Shown here: piece by piece, positions 13,037-24,522 of the stretch
Numbering within the stretch: position 1 is the stretch's first letter
Layout: every line of letters begins with the position of its first letter
Source of the DNA: Allium sativum
Taxonomy: Eukaryota > Streptophyta > Magnoliopsida > Asparagales > Amaryllidaceae
Length of the DNA stretch: 64,000 nucleotides
Assembly (NCBI GenBank): GCA_030737875.1
Contig: CM060925.1
Location: 485,375,514-485,439,513, forward strand
Direction of reading: 5' to 3'
Program-made: the position numbers and the translations under genes
Notes under the pieces: model-generated
Seen by the model: only the letters and a program-made list of their open reading frames with translations
What the model was told of the DNA's origin: nothing
The model's database searches: none

Positions 13037-13232
13037 ACCTCTCACATTAGACCTTGTTGTGGTTACTAGTTAAGCCGGGCGGGTCCGGGTAGATTTACAC
13101 CACAACCTAGTCTAACCTCGGGTCTTAAGCGCGACATGACCAACTTCTCACATTGGGTCCTATTGTTTGCAACTACTAGTTAGGCCGGTCGGTTCCGGGT
13201 AGTTTTACGTTGCAAACTCAACCCAACCTCGA
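13037..13232 (-). repeat. Tandem pair of structured modules in B 3' LTR
   Basis: Copy 1 pairs TTAGAC 13047-13052 with GTCTAA 13110-13115, and GTTGTGGT 13056-13063 with ACCACAAC 13099-13106. Copy 2 pairs TTGGGT 13153-13158 with ACCCAA 13221-13226, and GTTTGCAAC 13165-13173 with GTTGCAAAC 13209-13217. The loops share a CCGG...CCGG core. The second LTR has the same pair at about 19389-19584. Confidence 0.85.
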
Positions 13233-14243
13233 GTTGGCCACACTTATATTATCTAAGTTCATCATGTTTCCAAAACATGTTACAAGTTTTTCAAGCATTT
13301 GGGTAGACCTAACTTAATAGGTAAATTCCCAAAGGGTAGACCTAACTTAATAGGTAAATTCCCAAGCTCATGTCTTTATGCATACTTACATGTCAACTTC
13401 CATGTTATCTTTCAAGTCATATTTTCAAGTATAAACACATGTCACATTCAAGTTAAGATTCCGCGACATGTTCATGTTTATCTAACTACCCAAAAATCGT
13501 GTTTTGCCAATGCAAGTAAAGCGAGTCAACATAGTAAGGACACTATGTCACATATTGGTCTCAAAACATGCATGATGCCAAGAAGGGCTTGGCTTCTACA
13601 TGCATAACATCATAAAGGGATTGGCCATAAACATGCATACTATCATATAGGATTTGGCCACAAACTTGCATGTTAGCATAAGGGGTTTGGGTTCATAAAC
13701 ATGCATAAGCCCCAAAATCTTGTCTTAGCTAATGTTTCACAAGTAAAGTGGTTCCTAAAGGTTCATGCTAGCATTTCATGCATAAAGATCCAAACTTGCA
13801 AGTTAAACTAGGTTATGCATAGCATGAGAGGCATGATTAAGTCACTCACATGGCCTAAAATCATAAACATGAACACGAGAGGCAAAGTAAGGTTCATATA
13901 GGTTCGCATAATCATGTTTAACCTCATTTTATCCCATGTCATTATCAAAACTACCGTTTCCATCAAAAAGTAGCTAGAACTTACATAGTTAGGCCTAGGG
14001 AAAGAAGCATGAATCATCTTGGCTAAGAAAGGTGCCTCCTTTGTTGAAGAACCTTCATGAAACTCGCATAGCAATGTTGATTTGGCCTATATTTGGTGTA
14101 GCAAGCTTGCATCTTTTGATTTGAACCCAATTTGAATGCATAGGCTTTAGGAAAAGGGGATGGAGGCCATGATCACTTGGCATTTGGGCAGCACTTCGTG
14201 GAGAGGGTGAGTTATGAGGGTTTAAGGGGGGGGCTTAGGGGTG

Positions 14244-14252
14244 TTTTTATAG
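14244..14252 (-). promoter_or_regulatory. Putative TATA box, B 3' LTR
   Basis: The minus strand reads CTATAAAAA about 475 bases into the LTR. The copy in the 5' LTR is at 20602-20594. Confidence 0.5.
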
Positions 14253-14390
14253 AGATTAGGAGTGTTTTAGGCCATAGGATTAGATCTAGGATAGATTAGG
14301 ACCATCAGATCTCGGAAGCTTCCAGAATCAGCACAAGAACAAGACCAGGTGAGACAAACAGGTGCGCCAGGCAACTTGCCCCGGCCACCC

Positions 14391-14497
14391 CCTGTCGACA
14401 GGCAAGTCGACAGGGCTGTCGACTTGGTCTGGGCCCAAGTCGATAGGCCTGTCGACAGCCCTGTCGACATGGCCTAGGCGGGTAACTTCCCGCCTAG
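14391..14497. repeat. GTCGAC palindrome cluster and GGCGGG hairpin in B LTR
   Basis: Several copies of CTGTCGACAG and GTCGAC-related words lie within about 80 bases. They are followed by a perfect 9-base stem around CTAGGCGGG (14474-14497). The 5' LTR copy is at about 20741-20845, with a one-base and other small differences. Confidence 0.75.
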
Positions 14498-14724
14498 CCC
14501 CAGATCTGATTTTCAAAGCTGTTTCCGAAATTCAAATTTCCAGAAACCTTTTTTGGGCCTTTTACGGGTCATACGGACTCCGATTCTCGAAAACTCGGAC
14601 TCTATTTCGCGTATTTTTCCGAGACGAACGCAATGGCATAGCCCGATTCACTTGATTCAGAATTTATAATTTAATTCTGTCTTGATTCTTGATTTAACGT
14701 GTTGTAAAAATTCGGGTTGTTACA

Positions 14725-14737
14725 TTCTCCCCTTCTT
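14725..14737 (-). other. Polypurine tract of element B
   Basis: The minus strand reads AAGAAGGGGAGAA directly before the 3' LTR and is preceded by the same GACGAAATCC block as in A and I. Confidence 0.85.
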
Positions 14738-16694
14738 AAAGGATTTCGTCCCCGAAATCTCAAAGTTAGGAAGAACATATCCTACCATCCATCTACTCAA
14801 ACCATCGTCCACAAGCAACCATTGTCCTTAGACGACTCCTAATGCTTTATGAATGTATGCAAAACGTGTGTGTACATGTTCCTTAGCTAATGCTAATGAT
14901 CAGGCCTGAAAAATCTTTTGAATGCAAAAATATGTTTAGTGCTATGAATCCATCATGTATGCAAATAGTCCTAGTCATATACACTATATGCGTGCACAAA
15001 CATTCAACCATATGCAACATCCGCATGATAACACATTCAATTTCATCCATAAACAAGTATAAATACTCATGCCTATGCAATATGAAATGTGACCGAGTCG
15101 AGCTAATATCTAATGTAAATTCGTGCATCCACGAGCAACCACTTGCAACCATTTGCAACCATATCAACCATAACATGTTTCAAATACATGTTTACATCCA
15201 CAGGGTTCTACCTAAGATTCCCTGAAACAGGGTCGAGAAGATAAACAAAACAAACTCCGTACGGGGTTTGTAACAGAGACAGGACCGAGAGGATATCCAT
15301 AAAAGATAGCCTACAAGCAAGCTCAACAGAAAAACAGGGATCGAGGATATATTCCCAAAAGAGATATCATGCACGTATTTAGTCTTCAGTCTCCTGAGTC
15401 GCAATACCTTGAGCTTAGTTTCATCGTGCCTTGACCGTCCTTTAACTTCACGATTTCGCAGCTTCTTATTTCCTGTTTCCATAACATGAGTTGGAACTCA
15501 TTTCCTCGTCGCCTCTCGTTCCACTTGCACTTATTCTCCTTCTAGAATACTTGGCGCAAACAGGACTGTGTACACATTATTCCATGCGAGCCCTCAAAAT
15601 TCACTAGTGAATCCTGGACCTTGTACCATAAGGTATTCCACGTAGAAAAACTTTCTCTTGAAAGTAAACAAGTTACCGTGCGCACTAACTAGGGTAATTC
15701 CCATAACCCATACATAATCGAAGTAAACCATCCGTCTTATTAGCGAACACCATTCGATCGGGTTTCTAATTTCCAACAAAGGCATCTAGGGATTCTAAGT
15801 AACTAATCATGACAGAACCCAAAAGGTTACGCGATACTTCAAGGGTATTACCAAAGCAAGCCAAGAGTCTAACTACCCTCCTTCTAAAACCGAGAGTGGC
15901 ACCCCTTACTGGATAACCACTTCATCCCTAGAATCCATCCACAACTTATAAACCTAAGCATTATTTCCAAGCTCAACACTTGATATAGACATTCTCAAAT
16001 CCAAACAAGCCATGAGTAAATGGACCGATCTTCCAATAGGACTTGAGACAAAAACGGGATCCTCTACTATGCTAGTACTAAGGTGCAGAGACTCAACTAT
16101 CGAAGCGGACTTAAAAGATGCGGTGATCAAAACAAAGTCCCGACAGGATGATAGAGAAGAAAAGCTAAACCTTTAACAAGATCGTTACCCTCCTTCTGAG
16201 GTACCCTAGAAATGAGAGCATACCATTGCCCTCCGAATGATCTTGTCCCTGTTCCATGATACTTAACTATCCGTCCCGTTTCACCATGCCAAAGGTACTC
16301 TCTCGTCATGGGTTTCATTGTTCATCTTTCTCCCTCCTTTTAGGACTCAGCCATACCAACATGTTGCTTATCCCTGAGCTCGTATCCTTTATCCTTGTTC
16401 TTACTATCCTTTCATGCATAACTCTGCAACGGTCTCTCGAGAACCACCTCCATCGTACGGGAAACACTTACGCAGCTAGAAAGACTAGTCGCAGTCAAAA
16501 CCACTGTGACTACAGATGGAGGAAAGAAAGGAAAAGAGATTCAATCAAGGAAACAAGGATAATGCTAATGGCCTTTGGGGAATAGCCTTTTTCTTTTTAA
16601 AAGAAAATTTTCTTGAAAAATGCTTCTTTGTAAACGGTTTTTCAAATAATTTTCAGAAGGTCTTTAAAAACTTTTGCCCAGTCTAGTAACCTTC
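14738..16694 (-). pseudogene. Decayed gag-pol remnants inside element B
   Basis: On the minus strand, fragments match element I in order. The gag-protease junction (16318-16127, ending HPVGTLF) comes first. Next is a protease segment matching the [12 protein letters not shown] region (about 16085-16025), then a VVRLL-like segment (about 15890-15830) and an RT segment with IEW...FDY near 15765-15720. A chromodomain segment (NKKLRNREVK) lies at 15470-15430. Integrase and RNase H are absent. The part from about 15200 to 14738 is untranslated. Frames are broken throughout, so nothing functional is expected. Confidence 0.7.
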
Positions 16695-16707
16695 TGCTCT
16701 GATACCA
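16695..16707 (-). other. Primer binding site of element B
   Basis: The minus strand reads TGGTATCAGAGCA two bases past the 5' LTR end; complementary to initiator methionine tRNA. Confidence 0.93.
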
Positions 16708-16709
16708 AA

Positions 16710-19700
16710 TGTAACACCCCGCCTCCGCTAGGGTCACTCGCAAAGGAATGCACTAGCTTTAGAGGGGCATTATTGGTAAACATGCACAGAAATATCACAA
16801 GACAGAACATATAAAATAGCGGAAGTAAAATCGAACTTTCATAAACATTAATAATTAAGGTCTAAAGCCTTTTACATCAGAGTACATCAAAACCTGTCTT
16901 GCAATAGTAAAGAAGCATAAAGACTTTTTCATAAATTATTCCCCAAATAAAACAGTAAAGTAGCCATAGCCAAGAAAAGTCCAAGCCATCCATGATGACC
17001 TTCAAGCAGAAGAAGTCCGGACTAAACAGCATTGTTTCCTCCCTGTAACATGGGGGGGGGGAAACGGAAGAAAAGAGGCGAAACAAAACGGGTCAGTCAA
17101 AAAGACTGAGTAAGTCCTATCTACTTCCAGTATAAAAACAGGTAAAGGTAACATAACATGCATAAACTGAAAGTAAACATAAGGATGATTACAAGATAGA
17201 TAAACTAAACCAGGGTAACAGGCTGAACTACTGTAGCAAGCTAAACTAAGGTATCGTGATAAACCCCGGTGTCATGATAAATCAAGGTATCACATCGTCA
17301 GGTTTCTATCAAGTATACTATCTCAAGGTATCTACCCCGTCCAATATCCCATGGTATCTATTATGTATATTTTTCCTGGTTCTAACATGTATATCTGCTC
17401 TGCACCCTCCATACTAGTATCCCAGCCTTGTTATGTGTTAACCATGAATGTCCCTTACTCAAAGTCGTGTAATGGTCCATGTCAACCTAATATATCGCAT
17501 ATATAGGTTACTCAAATCATATGTTTCTTTCCATGTATATAAGTTCAGTCCTTTGCCGTACCTCGTACGGGCTTCCTCATGTCGTATTATCCTTGAAATC
17601 GTTTGGACTGTCACCCTTGTTCTAGCTAGGCTCTTCCATATGAATCATCGTTTGAACTACTAGGACTTACGCCACCTAGCACCACTAGGGATTACGCTTA
17701 CCTATTGCACGCATTCGTATTTCGGTTTGGGTTAAACCACCTAGGCCACTAGGGATTACGCTAACCCTCAACCGCGCCCTTTTTCCCACGCATTCATCGT
17801 GAATCGTTTTTCTATAACTGTATGCACATGTATCACCCCGTGCCATCCGAGTCCTGTCACAGGGCAAACCAAGAAATACAGGACTCGGTCGGGAGCTTTC
17901 GATTTATCTGCCGATGCAGACACTAAGATCTGCTTTTCTACACGTGGCTATGGTCCCACGAGACCCCTCCCTCAACTAGTGAAAGGCAACACAAGAGAAA
18001 ATCTTGCATGAGAACTACACTCCGACCAGCCCACATCCTACGGCCTACCTCACCCATAATTAGATAGCAATTATGGTCTGTTGGGTGTTCCCTGCCTTTC
18101 CGTACGTACACGCTTGACTCAAGATGGTAGATGATCGACGAACTTGCTATCTTGGGCACCTTATGTATTCGTCGACTCACTGCTATCCACCCCAGTCTTT
18201 AGGTCGCTCGCATAGCAACCAAGGCATATTCTTGGTTCTTCTACCGCAGACCTCAACCTCTCGTGAGCCTAGTATAATGACCTGGCAGCTCACAGAGGGA
18301 TCCCAAGAATATCCTCACGTTCCCCAAAGCCGTTGCTTCGTTACCCAGTTCGTTGGAGCCTTTATCTAAATCAGATAGCCTGCTCCTACACGCATACTTG
18401 AATGTTGACCTAACGTATCGGGTTACTAATCTATCTAAGAAATGGTCCAAATTTCCTTGACTAAGAATTATTACTTAGTTTCCCTTAACTAAGGTTTACC
18501 ACTTAGCCTTATTTCCATAATCCTTGTTAACTATGGTTATTTACCTAATCCTCCGAATTAGGGTTTATCTAATGGGTTAAATGTCACTTAAGTTCATAAC
18601 TTAGCCCGTCTACAAACCATGTCAAAATTGGCTAAGTATCCAAGTCCAAGACTTAACCCTACAAACCATGTGTCAAGTTGGCTAAGTATATTAAGCAATC
18701 CATAACTTAACCTCGTCTAATTATCATTTTAGATTGGTTAATTATATAAATTAACTTGACCTTGTCAAATTACCGAGCCAAATCGGTCAAGCGTATTCAA
18801 GTGATTCGTGACTTAGCCTTATCATGTTTTCACGTTATATTGGTTAAGTATGGGTTAACTTAACCTCCATAGATTCACGAGTTAGATTGGCTAAATATAG
18901 GTCACTTAACCCCATCCAATTAACGAGTTAGATTGGTTAAGTTTAGGTCACTTAACCACATCAAATTAACGAGTTAGATTGGTTAAGTTTAGGTCACTTA
19001 ACCACATCAAATCATCATGTACAATTGGTTAAGTATAAGTTGCTTAACCCCATTAAATTATCACATTACATTGGTTAAGTATTGGTTACTTAACCTTATT
19101 GAATTACCAAGTTTAAATTGGTTAAGTGTTTAACTTAACCCCATCGAATTACCGTGTTTAGATTAGTTAAGTGTGGATTACTTAACCCCATCCAATTACC
19201 GTGGTAAGGTTAGTTAAGTCTTAATTACTTAACCTCATCTAATTACCAAGTCTGAATTGGTTAAGTGTCATTAAGGAAATCAAGCCCGGTCCCACTTAAC
19301 CTACCCATTCGTGTCATATCGGTTAAGTGTCACTAGTCAAATTTGCTTAACCCTATCATGTGGCATTAATTCAATTAATGCACTCTTAACCTCTCACATT
19401 AGACCTTGTTGTGGTTACTAGTTAAGCCGGGCGGGTCCGGGTAGATTTACACCACAACCTAGTCTAACCTCGGGTCTTAAGCGCGACATGACCAACTTCT
19501 CACATTGGGTCCTATTGTTTGCAACTACTAGTTAGGCCGGTCGGTTCCGGGTAGTTTTACGTTGCAAACTCAACCCAACCTCGAGTTGGCCACACTTATA
19601 TTATCTAAGTTCGTCATGTTTCCAAAACATGTTACAAGTTTTTCAAGCATTTGGGTAGACCTAACTTAATAGGTAAATTCCCAAAGGGTAGACCTAACTT

Positions 19701-21073
19701 AATAGGTAAATTCCCAAGCTCATGTCTTTATGCATACTTACATGTCAACTTCCATGTTATCTTTCAAGTCATATTTTCAAGTATAAACACATGTCACATT
19801 CAAGTTAAGATTCCGCGACATGTTCATGTTTATCTAACTACCCAAAAATCGTGTTTTCCCAATGCAAGTAAAGCGAGTCAACATAGTAAGGACACTATGT
19901 CACATATTGGTCTCAAAACATGCATGATGCCAAGAAGGGCTTGGCTTCTACATGCATAACATCATAAAGGGATTGGCCATAAACATGCATACTATCATAT
20001 AGGATTTGGCCACAAACTTGCATGTTAGCATAAGGGGTTTGGGTTCATAAACATGCATAAGCCCCAAAATCTTGTCTTAGCTAATGTTTCACAAGTAAAG
20101 TGGTTCCTAAAGGTTCATGCTAGCATTTCATGCATAAAGATCCAAACTTGCAAGTTAAACTAGGTTATGCATAGCATGAGAGGCATGATTAAGTCACTCA
20201 CATGGCCTAAAATCATAAACATGAACACAAGAGGCAAAGTAAGGTTCATATAGGTTCGCATAATCATGTTTAACCTCATTTTATCCCATGTCATTATCAA
20301 AACTACCGTTTCCATCTAAAAGTAGCTAGAACTTACATAGTTAGGCCTAGGGAAAGAAGCATGAATCATCTTGGCTAAGAAAGGTGCCTCCTTTGTTGAA
20401 GAACCTTCATGAAACTCGCATAGCAATGTTGATTTGGCCTCTATTTGGTGTAGCAAGCTTGCACCTTTTGATTTGAACCCGATTTGAATGCATAGGCTTT
20501 AGGAAAAGGGGATGGAGGCCATGATCACTTGGCATTTGGGCAGCACTTCGTGGAGAGGGTGAGTTATGAGGGTTTAGGGGGGGCTTAGGGGTGTTTTTAT
20601 AGAGATTAGGAGTGTTTTAGGCCATAGGATTAGATCTAGGATAGATTAGGACCATCAGATCTCGGAAGCTTCCAAAATCAGCCCAAGAACAAGACCAGGT
20701 GAGACAAACAAGTGCGCCAGGCAACTTGCCCCGGCCACCCCCTGTCGACAGCAAGTCGACAGGGCTGTCGACTTGGTCTGGGCCCAAGTCGACAGGCCTG
20801 TCTACAGCCCTGTCGACATGGCCTAGGCGGGTAACTTCCCGCCTAGCCCCAGATCTGATTTTCAAAGCTGTTTCCGAAATTCAAATTTCCAGAAACCTTC
20901 TTTGGGCCTTTTACGGGTCATACGGACTCCGATTCTCGAAAACTCGGACTCTATTTCGCGTATTTTTCTGAGACGAACGCAATGGCATAGCCCGATTCAC
21001 TTGATTCAGAATTTATAATTTAATTCTGTCTTGATTCTTGATTTAACGTGTTGTAAAAGTTCGGGTTGTTACA
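16710..21073 (-). repeat. 5' LTR of element B
   Basis: Length is 4364 bp, almost identical to 10357-14724. It has the same internal hairpin array (about 18577-19342), module pair (about 19389-19584), GTCGAC cluster and TATA box (20602-20594). The near-identity of such long LTRs marks B as the youngest layer of its nest. Confidence 0.93.
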
Positions 21074-21078
21074 AAATG
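21074..21078. other. Right target-site duplication of element B
   Basis: AAATG, matching 10352-10356. Confidence 0.95.
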
Positions 21079-22451
21079 TGAAGCCGTAATCACAAAAGTA
21101 AAAATGCAAAATAAAGACAAGAGAATTTTTATAGTGGTTCGATTCGAGATGAATCTACATCCACTTTCCTAGCATTTTCATTACGAGATTCCATTTACAA
21201 TATTTGCTCCTTTGCACATTCATGAGAGAACTTTTGAAATGCATTCAATTCTATGCTCCTTTGAGAATGATAGAAAGCTTGAGGTGATTATGCCAATCCT
21301 TCCATGAAAGCTATGATCATGAGCTTGTGCATGAAATCCTTATGCTTTTTCATCCATGGAAAGTTATCCTCCTAAGCTCCTTAGCTCCTTGAAGAGGAAG
21401 CTCCTTAGATCTTTGAAGTAAGATGGTAGAGAGATGTGGAGATGCTAGAAATGCTTATGCTTATGCTCCAATGAAATCCATGCTCCACATGCTCCAAAGC
21501 TCCATTGATTTTTGAAGAGAGATGAGGAAGAGATGTAGAAATGCTTGAAGAAGCTCTAAAAAGCAATTTGATAGCACCTCCACGTAGTTCCCAAAAATCC
21601 CCCCTTTTCATGTGAATTATGAGGGGTATTTATAGTTGGAGTTGAAGGGTAGTGGCAAACTTGTAATTTAGAGTGTAAAGTTGGCGCTAGGTTGGCAATT
21701 AGTTGGTGCATGGTTGGCATTGAGTTGGCGCTCGGCTGGCACCAAGCAGGAGTTGGAGCGACCAACATCTGGAGCGATCAGCACTTGGAGCGACCAGCAC
21801 TTTATATTGGGAGACCGACCTCTTTTCTATTTAAACAAGTGCGGGCACTATTCAAAATGGGGATCCAATATTACTCTTCTGCCATTCCTTTATTCCTTTT
21901 GTTCATTACTGCAGAGAATGGGGATTGGTAATTACGGAACATGCCATTGCCATTTATACTTTATTTCCTGAACCTGCTTCGTTCATTTTGGAGCTTGCTC
22001 AACCGAGTGCTTGTGCCGGTGACCGACCACCATGGATGAGCGTCCCCTTGAACCGACCAGCGCCTGGAGCTCGAGACCGACGAGGCGGAAGCTTGGACCG
22101 ACCAGGTGGTGCTCCTCCCACGACCGACCAGCGCCTGGAGCTCAAGACCGACGACGCGGAAGCTTGGACCGACCAGGTGGTGCTCCTCCCACGACCGACC
22201 AACGCCTGGAGATCGAGACCGACGAGGCGGAAGCTTGGACCGACCAGGTGGTGCTCCTCCCAAGACCGACCAGCGCCTGGAGCTCGAGACCGACGAGGTG
22301 GAAGCTTGGACCAACCGAGCACAACAGAGACTCGAGCTCGACCAGCAAGATCCGAACAGTTTTCTGATGATGCTCGAACCCAGGTTGGTGAACTTGTACT
22401 GTTCGACAAAATGCTCAAGTTAATTTTCTTGGTAGTTAACAGTAGTTAACA
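21079..22451 (-). repeat. 3' LTR of element C, proximal piece
   Basis: It matches 26467-27839. It contains the AGTGG...CCACTATAAA motif (minus strand, about 21173-21128), a TATA-like box at 21635-21627 and the 71-bp tandem array at 22051-22310. It ends TAGTTAACA at 22451. Confidence 0.9.
22051..22310. repeat. 71-bp tandem repeat in C 3' LTR
   Basis: There are almost four copies, each beginning GACCGACCAGCGCC; starts at 22122, 22193 and 22264 give a period of 71. Because 71 is not a multiple of three, successive copies run through all frames. This creates overlapping open frames on both strands with cyclic peptides; they are not taken as genes. The 5' LTR array is at 27439-27700. Confidence 0.92.
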
Positions 22452-22465
22452 TTTGCCCCTCGAAG
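22452..22465 (-). other. Polypurine tract of element C
   Basis: The minus strand reads CTTCGAGGGGCAAA just before the 3' LTR. It resembles the tract of element H (TTCGAGGGGGCAAAA), which supports a shared Tat-type lineage. Confidence 0.85.
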
Positions 22466-24522
22466 CTTGTATTTTTTGCTTGCGAGAAATGCGGGCTTCG
22501 AAAAGAGCGTTGCTATCATGGTCTGCGTTGGAATTCGGTCGTAGCATTTTGTTTGCTATAGCAAATCTTGCTTTGACTCGCTGATTCCAGACGATCCAAA
22601 TTTGAACTTTTTGACTGGACTTTGTGCTTCGTAACACCTGTTCTGTAATGAAGACAAGAACTTGCACGAGTTTGGACTTATACGTTGTTATTGATCGTCC
22701 ACATCAATAACATGTTAGTTAATCATTAATGAATGATGTATAATAAATTGAATGTCATATCTATGCAGAACTGCTTTATTTAACAGTTATGATTTGTCAA
22801 ACGCTGTTTGCATAGACATGGTATTCGAGTTTGAATTCACAATGGCGCTTGAGTTCTGAATTGCAGATTTCAAGTTACACCTTTGCAATGAATTACGTGA
22901 TCTCATATGACAGTTTACGTTTTATGAAACGTGTACCTGACTGGATCAATACTTTGCTTTGTGCTTCTGATGCCAAGGCGATTGTGGCCGTTGGATGGAT
23001 CAGAATTTTGTATTTAACTGATTAATTTAGACTACTACGTGGAGAAGTCATTGTATCTTTCTGCCTTTGCTTGAAAAGGTCTTATGTACGGTGCCCCCGC
23101 TAGGGGAGGACTTTGGGTTTGATGCCCCCGCTAAGGGGGGACTTGGGATTTGATGCCCCCGCTAGGGGAGGACTTTATGTTGGATGCCCCCGCTAAAGGA
23201 AAGACTTGGGATTTAATGCCCCCGCATGGGGAGGACTTTCGTCGTTGCTCTCACGAAGAGGGGCTAGACTTTTTTATGCCCCCGCATGGGGAGGTCTTTC
23301 GCCATTGCTCTCACGAAGAGGGGCTAGACTTTTTTATGCCCCCGCATGGGGAGGTCTTTCGCCGTTGCTCTCACGAAGAGGGGCTAGACTTTTTTATGCC
23401 CCCGCATGGGAGGTCTTTCGCCGTTGCTCTCACGAAGAGGGGCAAGACTTTTTTATGCCCCCGCATGGGGAGGTCTTTCGCCGTTGCTCTCACGAAAAGA
23501 GGCTAGACTTTTTTGTGCCCCCGCATGGGAGGTCTTATATCTGAATCCGTGGGACAGACGCCAGTTCCTTTACTGGATGCTTTGGCATGGCAAACGATCT
23601 CGATTTAGGAATCTGGGCCATAAGTAGTCGCTTGTTCCTTCATGGGTTGTTCAACTTAGTGACTCACCTCGATGTATCGTGTGGTCAACGCTTGCGGGAC
23701 CTCGCTAAGGAAGCTGCGACTTATGAAGTCGGCTGTTCCGCTATGGGTCCTCGACCTGGTGAGCCCTCTTGATGTATCGGGTGATCCATGCTTGTGAATT
23801 GCACCACATCAGGAGACAGGGACTTAATCAAGCTGTCAGGGATCTGCCCTTTTTTGTGAAGCTTGGAACCCATGAGGTAGACTTTAACAGTCGCGTTGGA
23901 TGTGCTTAGTTGTGATAAGCAATTGCAACCGGATTGAGAAGTCGTGCTCTTTTGGGATTTGCGGGGTTTGCGTCATTTCGTGGAGCGAACATTGGCCTTG
24001 TACTGGAAGCACTTGATCATGGCAAGTGTTCATGATTGAGCGCAAGTTTCCCCTTGGAACTTACAACTTGCGGCGTTGATTTTAGATATGCTTGTTGACC
24101 TCTCCACCGTCTCATCTTTGGCCATCCCTTCTAACCACCCTTCAAGATGGTGTTTTTATGATCGCACTTAGATGTGTTGACACTTTGTGCATCCCATGCT
24201 TGAATAAGTGTTGTGGAGTTCGCCATAGTGCATCGGGTTTCGAGGAAGCGAGCATTTGTCCTATAACCTGTAATAGAGAATCGTCTTTTAGTAAGTCTTG
24301 AATTAACGAAGATCTCGTAAGTAAGAGATTCACACAAGTATGCAGGAATTTATCCATAGAGATATTGTTCAGTACAATCCTTATGCAATATTACAAGTTT
24401 TTTACAAGAAGTTCTGAATGTAACAGAAAGCAAGATGTAAAGTAAAGCAAGTAACAAAGCAGTAAGGAAAGGCGATGATGATCGCTTATTTCGAGTTGTT
24501 GAAATGAGATTCCCACCAGCCC
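22466..24522 (-). other. Non-coding internal region of element C
   Basis: About 2 kb between gag and the purine tract, where a complete Tat element would hold pol. I see no protease, RT, RNase H or integrase motif in either strand. It contains the 60-bp tandem array at 23090-23537. The short frames at 22831-23025 and 24092-24301 show nothing recognisable. Confidence 0.7.
23090..23537. repeat. Tandem array with 33-37-bp then 59/60-bp periods
   Basis: The array begins with about four short units (GCCCCCGCTAGGGGAGGACTT-like). It then expands to five units of 60, 60, 60, 59 and 60 bases that add CGTTGCTCTCACGAAGAGG. The core TGCCCCCGC is common to all. The longer unit looks like the shorter one with an inserted segment that later amplified. 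Confidence 0.9.

Larger units (their letters stand above)
10357..14724 (-). repeat. 3' LTR of element B
   Basis: It is bounded by TGTAACACCCCGCC on the plus strand and TGTAACAACCCG on the minus strand. It contains the hairpin array 12225-12990, the module pair 13037-13232, the GTCGAC cluster 14391-14468, a GGCGGG hairpin 14474-14497 and a TATA box near 14248. Short frames within it have no family similarity and recur identically in the other LTR. Confidence 0.93.
10357..21073 (-). mobile_element. Element B: large-LTR non-autonomous Tekay derivative
   Basis: The two LTRs are 10357-14724 (4368 bp) and 16710-21073 (4364 bp). They are nearly identical by eye and are followed by the AAATG duplication. 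The internal region is only 1985 bp and carries decayed gag, protease, RT and chromodomain fragments. The iMet primer site at 16695-16707 and purine tract at 14725 set transcription on the minus strand. LTRs make up over 80% of the element. Its LTR layout parallels A and I, while most of the sequence is family-specific. Confidence 0.95.

Noticed and set aside
14267..14655. Frames with repeated STGLST peptides in B LTR
   Set aside because: Translation of the GTCGAC palindrome cluster; present in several frames and both LTRs.
22360..22385. CTGATGA hammerhead-like core (also at 50409 and 63819)
   Set aside because: The required GAAAC partner and flanking stems are not present.
22026..22423. Overlapping open frames of 105-174 codons on both strands
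   Set aside because: They arise from the 71-bp tandem repeat with no stops; peptides are cyclic permutations of one another and recur at 27349-27885.
23150..23627. Repeat array as possible CRISPR
   Set aside because: Units are contiguous with no unique spacers, in a plant retrotransposon.
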